Shown: positions 22,713 to 31,239, numbered from the stretch's first letter. The stretch: DNA of 43,992 nt from an uncultured Oscillospiraceae bacterium (GCA_944387285.1 CALXEH010000012.1:1-43992); one strand, 5' to 3'. Notes: a model not told the origin generated them from the letters alone. Numbers and translations: made by a program.

Positions 22713-25400
22713 TTACTTCCCCGTCGGGCGGCTTATCTTCCGTACCGCGATGTTCTTTATGCGCTTGGCCACGTTCTTGCCGCTCTCGAGCATCAGCTTC
22801 TCGTACTTCTCGCCGGCCTGGTCGGTCACGCGCTTGAGCTTTATCGCGTCGAACTTGCACATCGTCGTGCAGATGCCGCAGCCCACGCAGGCCGCCTGGT
22901 CGACCACCGTCGCGCCGCAGCCCAGGCAGCGCTCCGTCTCCTTGAGCACCTGCTTCTCCGTGAAGGTGCCGCGCAGGTCGCGGAAGGTCTCCTTCGACTC
23001 CTTCGCGCTGCCGCCCTTGGCCTTCTGCCTCGGGGCGTTGTCGTAGCTGTAGATCCTCGCGCCGGCCTTGTCGAACTCGGCGTAGTCCTTCTTGCGCCTG
23101 CCCAGGGTCAGGCTCTGGCCCGGCTGGACAAAGCGGTGGATGGAGATGGCGCCCTCCTTGCCGGCCGCAATGGCGTCTATGACGAACTTCGGCCCGGTCA
23201 TCACGTCGCCGCCCACGAACACGTCCGGCTGCGCGGTCTGGAAGGTCGTCGTGTCCGCAATGGCCACGCCGCCCTTGCCCGTCTCGACCTTCGAGCCCTC
23301 GAGCAGGCCGCCCCACTCGACGCTCTGGCCGATCGCCGCTATCACCGTCTCGGCCTTGAGGCTCTCGAACGCGCCCTCCACCGGCACGGGCTTGCGCCTG
23401 CCGCTCGCGTCGGGCTCGCCCAGCTCCATGAGCTGCAGCTTGAGCGCCGCGGCCTTGCCGTCCTTGCCCTCTATCTGCGCCGGGGCCGCCAGGAACTTGA
23501 ACTTCACGCCCTCGGCCTTAGCCTCGGCGACTTCCTCCTCGTCCGCGGGCATCTCGGCCTCGGTGCGGCGGTAGACCACCGTCACGTTCTTCGCCCCGAG
23601 CCTCACCGCCGAGCGCGCCACGTCTATCGCCACGTTGCCGCCGCCGATGACCGCCACGTTCTCGCCTATCGAGGGCTTGCGCGAAGAGTTCGTACGTCTC
23701 AGGAAGTCTATGCCCGCCATGACGCCCTTGAGCTTCTCGCCTTGGACGCCTATCGGCGTGCTCTTCCACGCGCCTATCGCCACATAGAAGGCCTCAAAGC
23801 CCTCCTTGCGCAGCTCGTCGAGCGTCACGTCCTTGCCAACCTCGACGCCGGTTCTGAACTCCACGCCCAGGTCCTTGAGTATTTCGATCTCGGCCTCGAC
23901 GACGTCCTTCTCCAGCCTAAACGACGGTATACCCATCGTCAGCATGCCGCCGAGGGTCTTCTGCTTCTCGTACACGGTGACGGGATAGCCCTGCAGCGCG
24001 AGGTAGTACGCGCAGCTCAGGCCCGCCGGGCCCGCGCCGATGACGGCTATCTTGTTCGTGTACGGCTTGCCCGTCATGTTGAGCATCTTGGGCTTCACGC
24101 GGGTCTTGGGGTCGAGCTCGCGCTGGGCGAGGAACTTCTTGACCTCGTCGATGGCCACGGGCGCATCCACGTCGCCGCGGGTGCAGGCCTCCTCGCAGAA
24201 CCTGGGGCAGACCCTGCCGCAGACCGCCGGGAAGGGGTTCTCGCGCCTGATGAGCTCCAGCGCCTCGTCGAACCGGCCCTGGGACGCCAGCTTTATATAG
24301 CCCTGCACCGGGATGTGCGCCGGGCACTTCGTCTTACATGGCGCCGTACCGTCCGAGGCCACATAGCCCCTGTCGGTGCGGTAGTCCACGTTGTAGTTCT
24401 TCTCGCCGAACCAGAGCAGCTTCTCGTGCGGCGTGTCGTACTTGGGCGGCCTCGAGGGCGAGGCGCAGAGCTTCTGGCCCAGCTTGAGCGCGCCCAGGTT
24501 GCAGTTTTCGACGCAGAGGCCGCAGGCCACGCACTTTTCCGTGTCCACCTCGGCGACGTAGTTCGAGCGGATGACGTCCGGGGTCTTGAAGTACTGCGCT
24601 ATGCGCAGCGAGAAGCAGGAGCAGCCGCAGCAGTTGCAGATGGCCGCCGCGCCGTCGGGCGGGTCGAGGTTCGAGATCTCGTGCACGAGGCCATTCTCCT
24701 CGCAGCGCTTGAGTATCTCATAGCACTCCTCGCGGTCTATCTCCCTGCCGTGGCCGGTGCGGATGTGGTACTCGGCCGACTCGTTGAAGAAGATGCACAC
24801 GTCCTTTTCCAGGTGGCCGCAGCCCTCGCCCATGAGCCGCCTGGTCCTGCGGCAGGAGCAGTCCGTGACGGCGATGGCGTAGGAGTTGTCCACGATGCGG
24901 TGTATCTCCTCGTAGGTGCCGCGCCTGGCGTCGTTGTGTATGGCCATCTCGACGGGTATGACGCGCATCATACCCTGGCCGACGGGCACGAAGGGCGCGA
25001 GCGGCGCTATGCGCCTGCGCGTGTACTCCTCAAAGCACTCGGCGATGACCGGGTACTTCTCGCACATCTCCTTGTTGCCGACCATCATCTCCATGATGCC
25101 CGGCACCCAGATGGGCATGTTGAACTTGTCCACGCCGTCCTTCTTCGCAAAGCGGCAGACGCCCAGCTGCGCCAGCTCGTAGAGCACCTCGGTGACCCGG
25201 TCGAGCGGCTTTTTGACCTTCTTCGCCACTTCCTCCGCGGTGACGTAGTGCCGCACGCGCAGGCCCATGGCGATCTCGGCCATCTCGTCCGTCAGCACGG
25301 GGTCGAGGATCTTGTACTCGGGGTCGTTCGGCGTGACGCCCGTATAGGTGCCGCACTCGAGGCTGATCTTCGTTGCCAGCTTCAGGATAATCGGTCTCAT
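22713..25400 (-). CDS. Multidomain iron-sulfur/FAD oxidoreductase (GltD/NfnB-like core)
   Basis: The 895-residue cytoplasmic protein has several parts. Residues about 35-90 look like a small winged-helix-type segment. A cysteine-rich part (about 181-262) holds CSC, GCGH and CNCCGCSC. A 4Fe-4S ferredoxin motif CVACGLCVENC spans 290-300. A GltD-type Fe-S helical domain (about 355-410, with C355, C359, C394, C398, C402, C406) precedes an FAD/NAD(P)H core with GAGPAG (455-460), GGGNVA (586-591) and GGDVMTGP (about 730-737). A C-terminal ferredoxin domain has CLGC (825) and CVGCGICTTMC (838-848). The core resembles glutamate synthase small subunit and NfnB, so it should pass electrons between NAD(P)H and ferredoxin-like partners. 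No glutamate synthase large subunit is adjacent. Its physiological role is unknown. Confidence 0.88.
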   Translation of the reverse strand: MRPIILKLATKISLECGTYTGVTPNDPEYKILDPVLTDEMAEIAMGLRVRHYVTAEEVAKKVKKPLDRVTEVLYELAQLGVCRFAKKDGVDKFNMPIWVPGIMEMMVGNKEMCEKYPVIAECFEEYTRRRIAPLAPFVPVGQGMMRVIPVEMAIHNDARRGTYEEIHRIVDNSYAIAVTDCSCRRTRRLMGEGCGHLEKDVCIFFNESAEYHIRTGHGREIDREECYEILKRCEENGLVHEISNLDPPDGAAAICNCCGCSCFSLRIAQYFKTPDVIRSNYVAEVDTEKCVACGLCVENCNLGALKLGQKLCASPSRPPKYDTPHEKLLWFGEKNYNVDYRTDRGYVASDGTAPCKTKCPAHIPVQGYIKLASQGRFDEALELIRRENPFPAVCGRVCPRFCEEACTRGDVDAPVAIDEVKKFLAQRELDPKTRVKPKMLNMTGKPYTNKIAVIGAGPAGLSCAYYLALQGYPVTVYEKQKTLGGMLTMGIPSFRLEKDVVEAEIEILKDLGVEFRTGVEVGKDVTLDELRKEGFEAFYVAIGAWKSTPIGVQGEKLKGVMAGIDFLRRTNSSRKPSIGENVAVIGGGNVAIDVARSAVRLGAKNVTVVYRRTEAEMPADEEEVAEAKAEGVKFKFLAAPAQIEGKDGKAAALKLQLMELGEPDASGRRKPVPVEGAFESLKAETVIAAIGQSVEWGGLLEGSKVETGKGGVAIADTTTFQTAQPDVFVGGDVMTGPKFVIDAIAAGKEGAISIHRFVQPGQSLTLGRRKKDYAEFDKAGARIYSYDNAPRQKAKGGSAKESKETFRDLRGTFTEKQVLKETERCLGCGATVVDQAACVGCGICTTMCKFDAIKLKRVTDQAGEKYEKLMLESGKNVAKRIKNIAVRKISRPTGK

Positions 25401-25452
25401 CTGATAGAATTCCCCCTCTTTCTTCGATAATATGGTTTATTTACTAAATCCC

Positions 25453-26487
25453 TCAGACAAATTCGAGCTCCAGGCCCTCGCCCCAGAGCCTGGCCGCCGC
25501 AGCCTCTGCCGCCGCCCTGGCGGAGCGCGGCAGGGGCGAAAACAGCTCCGCCCGGAGCCTGCGTCCCTTTTTGTTCCACCGGCCCGCGACCCGGCCGTCT
25601 ATCAGCAGCGCCGGGTACACTATGCCCGCGAGGTTGAAGATGCCCCGCATATCCTCCGGGCGCAGGAAAAGGCTCTCCCGTTTTTCGTAGCCGAGCAGCA
25701 GCGGGTCGAAGCCCGCAAGGAAGATGCAGCGCGGGATGCCGCCCTGCGGCTGCGCGGCGGCGCCCAGGCTGAAATACGTCCTGCCCTCCAGCTCATGCGC
25801 GCTCACGGGCAGCCGTGACAGGTACCTCCTGACCTCGGCCTGGCTGACGCCGAAGAAATAGGCCGCGTCCTTCACCGTGGCCGGGCCGTAGGCCTCGAAA
25901 TAGCGCCTTGCCAGCTCGAGCTTCGACTCCTCCTCCGGCAGGGGCTCGAAAACGGGCGCGGCCAGGAAGGCCTTCTTCCCGTCTGCCGGGCAGTTCATGA
26001 AGCCCCGCTCGCACAGCTGGCGCAGCCCGCCGCCCCAGGGGTGGAACATGCTGCCCTCCTCATCCGGCGTCATGCCGGCGGCGCGGCAGAGCTGCCTGAG
26101 CTCGTCCCGGCTCTTCGGCCCCTCGGCCAGGGCGGCCAGTATCAGCTCCGTAAAGCGGCTCTGCCGCCCGGGCTCCAGCGCCCAGTCCGGGCGGGAATTC
26201 CAAAAGTTCCGCCCGCCCCACTCGTTGCTCCGGTAACCCTCCGCGCGGATGTAGAGGGGCAGGTCGCTCTCAGGGAAGATGTGCATCGTGCCGCGCAGGG
26301 TCCAGTTCCTCACCAGGCCCTCGCCGCCCTTTTCGACGTCCGGGCAGCGTATCCTCAGGGCGTGCCAGGCATACGACGCGAACTGCGCCTGTATGCCGCA
26401 GAGCCGCCGCGCCGCGTCCAGCCTGCCCATGGGGCTTATGAGCCCGTGATTTGCCAGCCTTTGGAGCCTTATCTCCTCAAGCTCCAT
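25453..26487 (-). CDS. AlkZ/YcaQ-like winged-helix protein (HTH_42), possible DNA glycosylase
   Basis: The 344-residue protein belongs to the winged-helix DNA-binding family that includes the crosslink glycosylases AlkZ and YcaQ (AlkX). The region LDAARRLCGIQAQFASYAW (about 24-42) holds the QxQ motif, which in AlkZ-type enzymes is catalytic. WTLRGTMHIFPESDL (about 61-75), with its T-x-H, is another family hallmark. Later segments, including the DGRVAGRWNKKG near 305-316, match the C-terminal winged helix. It may remove bulky alkylated bases or crosslinks from DNA; that is inferred from the family. It sits between hypB (9 bases) and the oxidoreductase (52 bases), an odd place for a repair gene. 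Confidence 0.82.
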   Translation of the reverse strand: MELEEIRLQRLANHGLISPMGRLDAARRLCGIQAQFASYAWHALRIRCPDVEKGGEGLVRNWTLRGTMHIFPESDLPLYIRAEGYRSNEWGGRNFWNSRPDWALEPGRQSRFTELILAALAEGPKSRDELRQLCRAAGMTPDEEGSMFHPWGGGLRQLCERGFMNCPADGKKAFLAAPVFEPLPEEESKLELARRYFEAYGPATVKDAAYFFGVSQAEVRRYLSRLPVSAHELEGRTYFSLGAAAQPQGGIPRCIFLAGFDPLLLGYEKRESLFLRPEDMRGIFNLAGIVYPALLIDGRVAGRWNKKGRRLRAELFSPLPRSARAAAEAAAARLWGEGLELEFV

Positions 26488-26496
26488 CGCCTGGTC

Positions 26497-27162
26497 TTAT
26501 TTCTCTTTCCAGGCCTTGACCTGGCCCCTGAGCCAGTCGGCCCACTTCTCCACGCCCTCGCCGGTCTTCGCCGAGATGGGGATGATCTCGATGTTCGGGT
26601 TGAGCTTCTTCGCCCGCTCGCACATGGCCTCATAGTCGAAGTCAAAATAGGGCATGACGTCTATCTTGTTCACGATGAGGCAGTCGCAGACCGTGAACAT
26701 CAGCGGGTACTTGAGGGGCTTGTCGTCGCCCTCGGGCACCGACAGGATCATCGCGCTCTTCGACGCGCCCGTGTCAAACTCCGCAGGGCAGACCAGGTTG
26801 CCCACGTTCTCAAGTATGGCAAGGTCCACGTCCTCCGTGCCCAGGGCCTCAAGCCCCTGGCGGGTCATGTCCGCCGTCAGATGGCACATGCCGCCCGTGT
26901 GCAGCTGCACCGCCTTCGCGCCCGCGTCCTGCACCGTGTGCGCGTCCACGTCCGAGTCGATGTCCGCCTCCATGATGCCTATGCGCAGCTCGTCCCGCAG
27001 CGCCTCTATGGTGCGCACCAGCGTCGTGGTCTTGCCGCTGCCGGGCGAGGACATCAGGTTCAGGAGGAAAAGCCCCTTCTCCTTCAGCTCCGCACGCAGG
27101 GAATCGGCCTCCCTGTTGTTGTCCGCAAACACACTTTGCTTTATTTCAATAGTCCTGAGCAT
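26497..27162 (-). CDS. hypB: Hydrogenase/nickel-enzyme maturation GTPase HypB
   Basis: The 221-residue G3E-type GTPase has Walker A SPGSGKTT (about 39-46), the metal-site region HTGGMCHLTADM (about 88-99, with the Cys and His of the G-domain metal site), ENVGNLVCPAEFD and the specificity motif NKID. The N-terminus lacks a His-rich nickel-storage stretch and the CxxGCG motif of the E. coli protein. It works with HypA to insert nickel. It is the first gene of the operon, with an 80-base leader after a strong promoter. Confidence 0.95.
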   Translation of the reverse strand: MLRTIEIKQSVFADNNREADSLRAELKEKGLFLLNLMSSPGSGKTTTLVRTIEALRDELRIGIMEADIDSDVDAHTVQDAGAKAVQLHTGGMCHLTADMTRQGLEALGTEDVDLAILENVGNLVCPAEFDTGASKSAMILSVPEGDDKPLKYPLMFTVCDCLIVNKIDVMPYFDFDYEAMCERAKKLNPNIEIIPISAKTGEGVEKWADWLRGQVKAWKEK

Positions 27163-27246
27163 AGTCCTGCCCCTTTCGATGATTTTGACGAATTTTTTCG
27201 GCTGAACGCCCTTTTACTGTCCGTTTCCGAACGTATTTTCGTTTAC

Positions 27247-27275
27247 AGTTTAACACACGTCAGTCCCTTAGTCAA
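27247..27275 (-). promoter_or_regulatory. Promoter of the hypB operon
   Basis: On the minus strand there is TTGACT (complement of 27270-27275), a 17-base spacer and TAAACT (complement of 27247-27252). The transcript would have a leader of roughly 75-80 bases before hypB. I see no clear riboswitch or operator in that leader. Confidence 0.65.
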
Positions 27276-27325
27276 ACGCCTTTTACACCTGCGCGAAAAA
27301 GTCCGGTTAGTGGTGAAAAACTCCT

Positions 27326-27353
27326 TTGACATATAGAAAAAACGTGGTAAAAT
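27326..27353 (+). promoter_or_regulatory. Promoter of the AAA-VWA-ppa operon
   Basis: A perfect TTGACA (27326-27331), a 16-base spacer and TAAAAT (27348-27353) lie about 36 bases before the TTG start of the AAA ATPase gene. Confidence 0.72.
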
Positions 27354-27389
27354 TCGTGTGACAAGAGGTTGTGAAAGGGGAAATCTGAC

Positions 27390-28307
27390 TTGCTTAGTTT
27401 CCTGAGACGCGAGGGTGTGAGCGAGGACATCATCGCCGGGATAGAGGACTTCCGCAAGGCTCACAGCGTGAGCCCGGAGGCCGAGCACAGGCTCATAGCC
27501 GAGCCGAGGTTTGAATATTACGGCAAGGAGGTCTGGGAGGCCGCGGCGACGGCGCTGCTCTGCGGCGAGAACCTGCTGCTGGTCGGGCCCAAGGCCACGG
27601 GCAAGAACGTCCTGGCCGAGTGCCTGGCCTGCGCCTTCGGCCGGCCGAGCTGGGACGTATCCTTCTATATAAACACCGACGCCGCCTCGCTCATAGGCAC
27701 GGACACCTTCACGGGCGGCGAGGTCAGCTTCCGCCAGGGGCCCATCACGAAGTGCGCGAAGCTCGGCGGCTTCGGCATCCTCGACGAGATAAACATGGCG
27801 AAGAACGAGTCGCTGGCCGTGCTGCACGCGACGCTCGACTTCCGCCGCATCATAGACGTGCCGGGCTACGACCGCATAGTCATGGACGACGCGACGCGCT
27901 TCATCGCCACGATGAACTACGGCTACGCCGGCACGCGCGAGCTCAACGAGGCCCTGGTCTCGCGCTTTGCGGTCATCGACATGCCGCCCATCAGCGCCGA
28001 GAGCATGAAGAAGCTCCTAAAGCGCGAGCATCCGACGCTCCGGGACGAGTGGGCTGAGCAGTTCTCCGGCCTCTTCCAGGACATACGCAAGAAATGCGAC
28101 AGCGCGGAGATCTCCACCAAGGCCCTCGACCTGCGCGGGCTCATGAGCGCGGTGGAGCTCATGCACCGCGGCCTCGCCGCGGGCGAGGCGCTCAAGCTCG
28201 GCGTCGTCAACAAGGCCTTCGACCCCTTCGAGCGCAAGCTCGTCGAGGACGTCATAACGGCCCGCATCCCCTCCGCCCTCGGCCGGGACAAGCTCTTTGA
28301 CGAGTGA
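27390..28307 (+). CDS. MoxR-like AAA ATPase with GKN Walker A
   Basis: The 305-residue protein is a AAA_5/MoxR-type ATPase. Its Walker A reads GPKATGKN (66-73), ending in Asn instead of Ser/Thr. Walker B is FGILDEIN (126-133). The sensor-like segment FIATMNYGYAGTRELNEALVSRFAVIDM (about 171-198) has the usual Asn and the Arg finger region. MoxR ATPases act with VWA proteins as chaperone pairs that remodel or load cofactors into target enzymes; the next gene is such a VWA protein. The start is TTG at 27390 with AAAGGGG 9 bases before it. The stop overlaps the next ATG by one base, so the pair is translationally coupled. Confidence 0.87.
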   Translation: MLSFLRREGVSEDIIAGIEDFRKAHSVSPEAEHRLIAEPRFEYYGKEVWEAAATALLCGENLLLVGPKATGKNVLAECLACAFGRPSWDVSFYINTDAASLIGTDTFTGGEVSFRQGPITKCAKLGGFGILDEINMAKNESLAVLHATLDFRRIIDVPGYDRIVMDDATRFIATMNYGYAGTRELNEALVSRFAVIDMPPISAESMKKLLKREHPTLRDEWAEQFSGLFQDIRKKCDSAEISTKALDLRGLMSAVELMHRGLAAGEALKLGVVNKAFDPFERKLVEDVITARIPSALGRDKLFDE

Positions 28308-30013
28308 TGCAGCTCAGCCAGAGAGAGGCCGATCGCCAGGAGCGCCGGGCCACTAACCTCATATGGAACGCGGCGCGGGACTACTCTCTCGCGCCCGTTA
28401 TCCGCGCCTACGACACCGAGGGCTTTGCGGACATCTATATGAACAGCATCATCGGCGCCGTCTACAGCTACTACGACTTCCCGAAGATAAAAGAGGTGCT
28501 CGACAGCTTTGTGCGCACGCCGCGCGGCGACGAGTTCGAGGAACTGGCCTGGGTGGCGCTCGAGAACTGCGCCTTCGAGCGCGCGGCCTCGGAGCGGCCC
28601 GCCCTGCGCGAGCTGCGCCTGGCCTATGCGCAGGGCATAGAGGCCGAGGCCCGGCGCAAGGGCGGCGCCCGCAATCTGGACGAGGCCTACAGGATAAAGC
28701 TAGAGCACTACGAGCGCGCCCTGGGCCTCGAGCCCGAGATGCCGGAGCGCGACCGGAAGATCCTCAACGCCCTGGAGCTCTCGCCGGAGCTTTCGACGGA
28801 GGAGGTCGTGCAGGCCATCCGCGGCGTGCTGCGGGAATACTACATGTTCGTCGCCACGACCGCCACAGGCAGGGGCGGCGGCCTGCCCACGCTCATAAAC
28901 TTCCTGCGCCGCAGGCGAGGCGGCATAGGCGCCGCCGTGCGCAACGAGGAGGAGGGCACGGGCAGCGACAAGCGTGCGAAGAGGATCAAGGAGCACATGG
29001 TCGGCGAGCGCAGCGAGGACGAGATGCGCGAGTACGTCGAGGACTGCTTCGGCCTTTCGATTTACGCCCCGGGCGAGCTGAAGCGCATCGAGGAGCGGCT
29101 CTGCTCCGGCACACACTGGGACAGCATACTCCACTTCACCCGCGGCGAAATGAAGCCCCTGGAGCACAACAACCGCGAGGCCATAGTCCAGCGCAGCTCG
29201 GCCAAGCGCCAGGCGGAGTCGAACCGCCGGTTCTACACGGACGACATAGTCCGCAACCGCCAGACCATCGCGCGGCTCTCGGAGAAGATACGCAACTGCA
29301 TGCTCGTCCACCTGGACGACGCGCGGATAAAATCCCGCGCCGGCGCGCTGGCCCCGGAAAGGGTCTGGCGCGGCGTGGCGCTCTCGGACGAGAGCGTCTT
29401 CACAAAGCCGGAGCGCGGAAACGACACGGAGCTTTCTGTGGACATCCTGCTCGACGCCTCGGCCTCGCAGATAGAAAGGCAGGAGAGCGTCTCGACCCAG
29501 GCCTACATGATAGCCGAGAGCCTTACGCGCTGCGGCATACCCACGCGGGTCTACTCCTTCTGCACGCTCAACGGCTGCACGGTGCTGCGGCTCTTCCGCG
29601 ACTACGAGGAGGCCAACAAGAACGAGGCCATCTTCGACTACTGCGCCGCGGGCTGGAACCGTGACGGCCTGGCCTTCCGCGCCGCAGGCTGGATGATGCG
29701 CTCGAGCCACTGCGAACGGCGCCTGCTCATGATCCTCTCCGACGCCAGCCCGAACGACGACCGCAAGCTCCGCGACCAGGAGACGGGCAAGCAGGAGCTC
29801 TACCGCGGCGAGCCGGGCGTGCTCGACTCGGCGGCAGAGGTGGAAAAGCTCCGCCGCGAGGGCATCTCGGTCATGTGCATCTTCACGGGCGAGGACGAGG
29901 ACATGCCCTCTGCGCGCCGCATCTACGGCCGCGACCTCGTCAGGATACGTTCAATAGAGCAGTTCGCCGACGCCGTGGGCGGCGTGGTGGTCGAGCTCAT
30001 AGGAAATATGTAG
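28307..30013 (+). CDS. VWA-domain protein, CobT/NorD-like partner of the AAA ATPase
   Basis: The 568-residue protein has a mostly helical, charged N-terminal part (about 1-370) and a C-terminal VWA domain (about 375-568). The metal-ion-dependent adhesion site DASAS (D383, S385, S387) is intact. The segment NRDGLAFRAAGWMM...RRLLMILSDASPNDD parallels the C-terminus of cobaltochelatase CobT and NorD. CobT and NorD work with AAA partners (CobS, NorQ) to insert metal or activate an enzyme. Here the target is unknown; no cobalamin or denitrification genes are near. The ATG at 28307 overlaps the AAA stop (TGATG); a GTG three bases upstream is also in frame. Confidence 0.85.
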   Translation: MQLSQREADRQERRATNLIWNAARDYSLAPVIRAYDTEGFADIYMNSIIGAVYSYYDFPKIKEVLDSFVRTPRGDEFEELAWVALENCAFERAASERPALRELRLAYAQGIEAEARRKGGARNLDEAYRIKLEHYERALGLEPEMPERDRKILNALELSPELSTEEVVQAIRGVLREYYMFVATTATGRGGGLPTLINFLRRRRGGIGAAVRNEEEGTGSDKRAKRIKEHMVGERSEDEMREYVEDCFGLSIYAPGELKRIEERLCSGTHWDSILHFTRGEMKPLEHNNREAIVQRSSAKRQAESNRRFYTDDIVRNRQTIARLSEKIRNCMLVHLDDARIKSRAGALAPERVWRGVALSDESVFTKPERGNDTELSVDILLDASASQIERQESVSTQAYMIAESLTRCGIPTRVYSFCTLNGCTVLRLFRDYEEANKNEAIFDYCAAGWNRDGLAFRAAGWMMRSSHCERRLLMILSDASPNDDRKLRDQETGKQELYRGEPGVLDSAAEVEKLRREGISVMCIFTGEDEDMPSARRIYGRDLVRIRSIEQFADAVGGVVVELIGNM

Positions 30014-30023
30014 GAGGAAAACC

Positions 30024-30557
30024 ATGTCCAACATCTGGCACGACATCGACCCCAAGCGCATCAGGCCCGAGGAATTCGTGGCCGTCATCGAGATCACGAA
30101 GGGCAGCAAGAAGAAATACGAGCTCGACAAGGAGACCGGCCTCATCATCCTCGACCGCATCCTCTACACGGCGACGCATTACCCGGCCAACTACGGCTTC
30201 ATCCCGCGCACCTACGGCGACGACGGCGACCCGCTTGACGTGCTCGTCATCTGCTCGGAGCCCATAGAGCCGCTCACGCTGGTGCGCTGCAAGCCCATCG
30301 GCGTCATCGCCATGAAGGACAGCGGCAAGATGGACGAAAAGATCATAGCCGTTTGCAAGGACGACCCCACCTACAACATGTACGACGACATCTGCCAGCT
30401 GCCCAGCTACACCTTCGAGGAAATGCGCCACTTCTTCTCCGTCTACAAGACCCTCGAGACCAAGGAGACCGTAGTGGACGAGGTCCAGGGCAAGGAACAG
30501 GCCGTGCAGATCATAGAGCACTGCCTCGAAAACTATATAAACTGCTTCTGCAAATAA
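30024..30557 (+). CDS. ppa: Inorganic pyrophosphatase (family I)
   Basis: This 177-residue protein matches soluble family I pyrophosphatases. The active-site motif DGDPLDVLV (about 67-75) supplies the metal-binding Asp residues, and YPANYGFIP (about 53-61) precedes it. The C-terminal part has YKTLETKETVVDEV. It hydrolyses PPi to phosphate with Mg2+ and drives biosynthetic reactions. AGGAGG lies 6 bases before the ATG. It is only 10 bases downstream of the VWA gene, so it shares the AAA-VWA transcript, which is unusual for a housekeeping gene. A strong terminator follows. Confidence 0.95.
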   Translation: MSNIWHDIDPKRIRPEEFVAVIEITKGSKKKYELDKETGLIILDRILYTATHYPANYGFIPRTYGDDGDPLDVLVICSEPIEPLTLVRCKPIGVIAMKDSGKMDEKIIAVCKDDPTYNMYDDICQLPSYTFEEMRHFFSVYKTLETKETVVDEVQGKEQAVQIIEHCLENYINCFCK

Positions 30558-30560
30558 AAA

Positions 30561-30598
30561 CTCTGCCCGGGCCGTCTGGCCCGGGCAGAGTTCTTTTG
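30561..30598. terminator. Bidirectional terminator between ppa and the cytidylate-kinase-like gene
   Basis: A perfect 13-bp stem (30561-30573 with 30578-30590, CTCTGCCCGGGCC and its complement) around a GTCT loop has TTCTTTTG to the right and AAATAAAAA to the left, so it works in both directions. Confidence 0.9.
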
Positions 30599-30606
30599 CC
30601 CCTGTG

Positions 30607-31209
30607 TTATTGTTTCGCGGCGTTTACGAGTATGTCCACGCACTGGTCTATGCCGAGCCTGCCGGAGTCGAGGCAGATGTCGTAGTTCTCGGCCAGGCCC
30701 CACTGGTGGCCGGTGTAGTGCCGGTAATAGGCGCGGCGTTTGTCGTCCTTTTCCTTCAGGCGCTTTTCCGGCTTTTCGGGCCGCTCGCCGTAGAGGCGCA
30801 CGATCCGGTCCGCCCTGAAGGCCGTGTCCGCGTGGAAAAAGGTGTGCAGGCAGTCCTCCCTCGCGCGCAGGATATAGTCCGCGCAGCGGCCGACGATGAC
30901 GCAGCGCTCCTTCTCCGCAAGTTCCTTTATGATGTTGTGCTGGATGATATACAGCTGGTCCGAGATGGGCAGGCTGCCGCTGCGCGCGCTCTCGGCGTTC
31001 ATGACCCAGTTGAACAGGAAGCTGCTGGTGGAGCAGGCGTACTCTCCGCTCTCGAGTATGTAGCTCTCCGCAAGGCCGCTCTCGGCGGCTATTTTCTTTA
31101 CCAGCTCCTTGTCATAATAGGCCCAGCCGAGCCTCTCGGCCGTCTCCTTGGCGATGGTCCTGCCGCCGCTGCCAAACTGGCGGCTCACCGTTATGACCCT
31201 TATGCTCAT
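30607..31209 (-). CDS. Cytidylate-kinase-like nucleotide kinase
   Basis: The 200-residue protein matches the cytidylate-kinase-like family common in Clostridia. It starts MSIRVITVSRQFGSGGRTIA, where GSGGRTIA replaces the usual GxxxxGK(S/T) P-loop of CMP kinase. Later it has VIVGRCADYIL (about 100-110) and a C-terminal segment DKRRAYYRHYTGHQWG and YDICLDSGRLG, as in the family. It is probably a cytosolic phosphotransferase, but the substrate is not proven to be CMP. The start at 31209 has GGAGG 8 bases upstream; an ATG 15 bases earlier is less well placed. Confidence 0.85.
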   Translation of the reverse strand: MSIRVITVSRQFGSGGRTIAKETAERLGWAYYDKELVKKIAAESGLAESYILESGEYACSTSSFLFNWVMNAESARSGSLPISDQLYIIQHNIIKELAEKERCVIVGRCADYILRAREDCLHTFFHADTAFRADRIVRLYGERPEKPEKRLKEKDDKRRAYYRHYTGHQWGLAENYDICLDSGRLGIDQCVDILVNAAKQ

Positions 31210-31233
31210 GCTCTCAGCCTCCATTCTGCTCCT

Positions 31234-31239
31234 ATTATA
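31234..31239 (-). promoter_or_regulatory. Possible -10 element of the cytidylate-kinase-like gene
   Basis: A perfect TATAAT reads on the minus strand (complement of 31234-31239), 24 bases before the start codon. No good -35 stands 16-18 bases upstream, so only the -10 is supported. Confidence 0.4.

Noticed and set aside
22254..25430. A 1058-codon open frame on the plus strand opposite hypA and the Fe-S flavoprotein.
   Set aside because: The antisense product is Leu/Arg/His-rich with no motifs, while the minus-strand genes have clear family motifs and ribosome sites.
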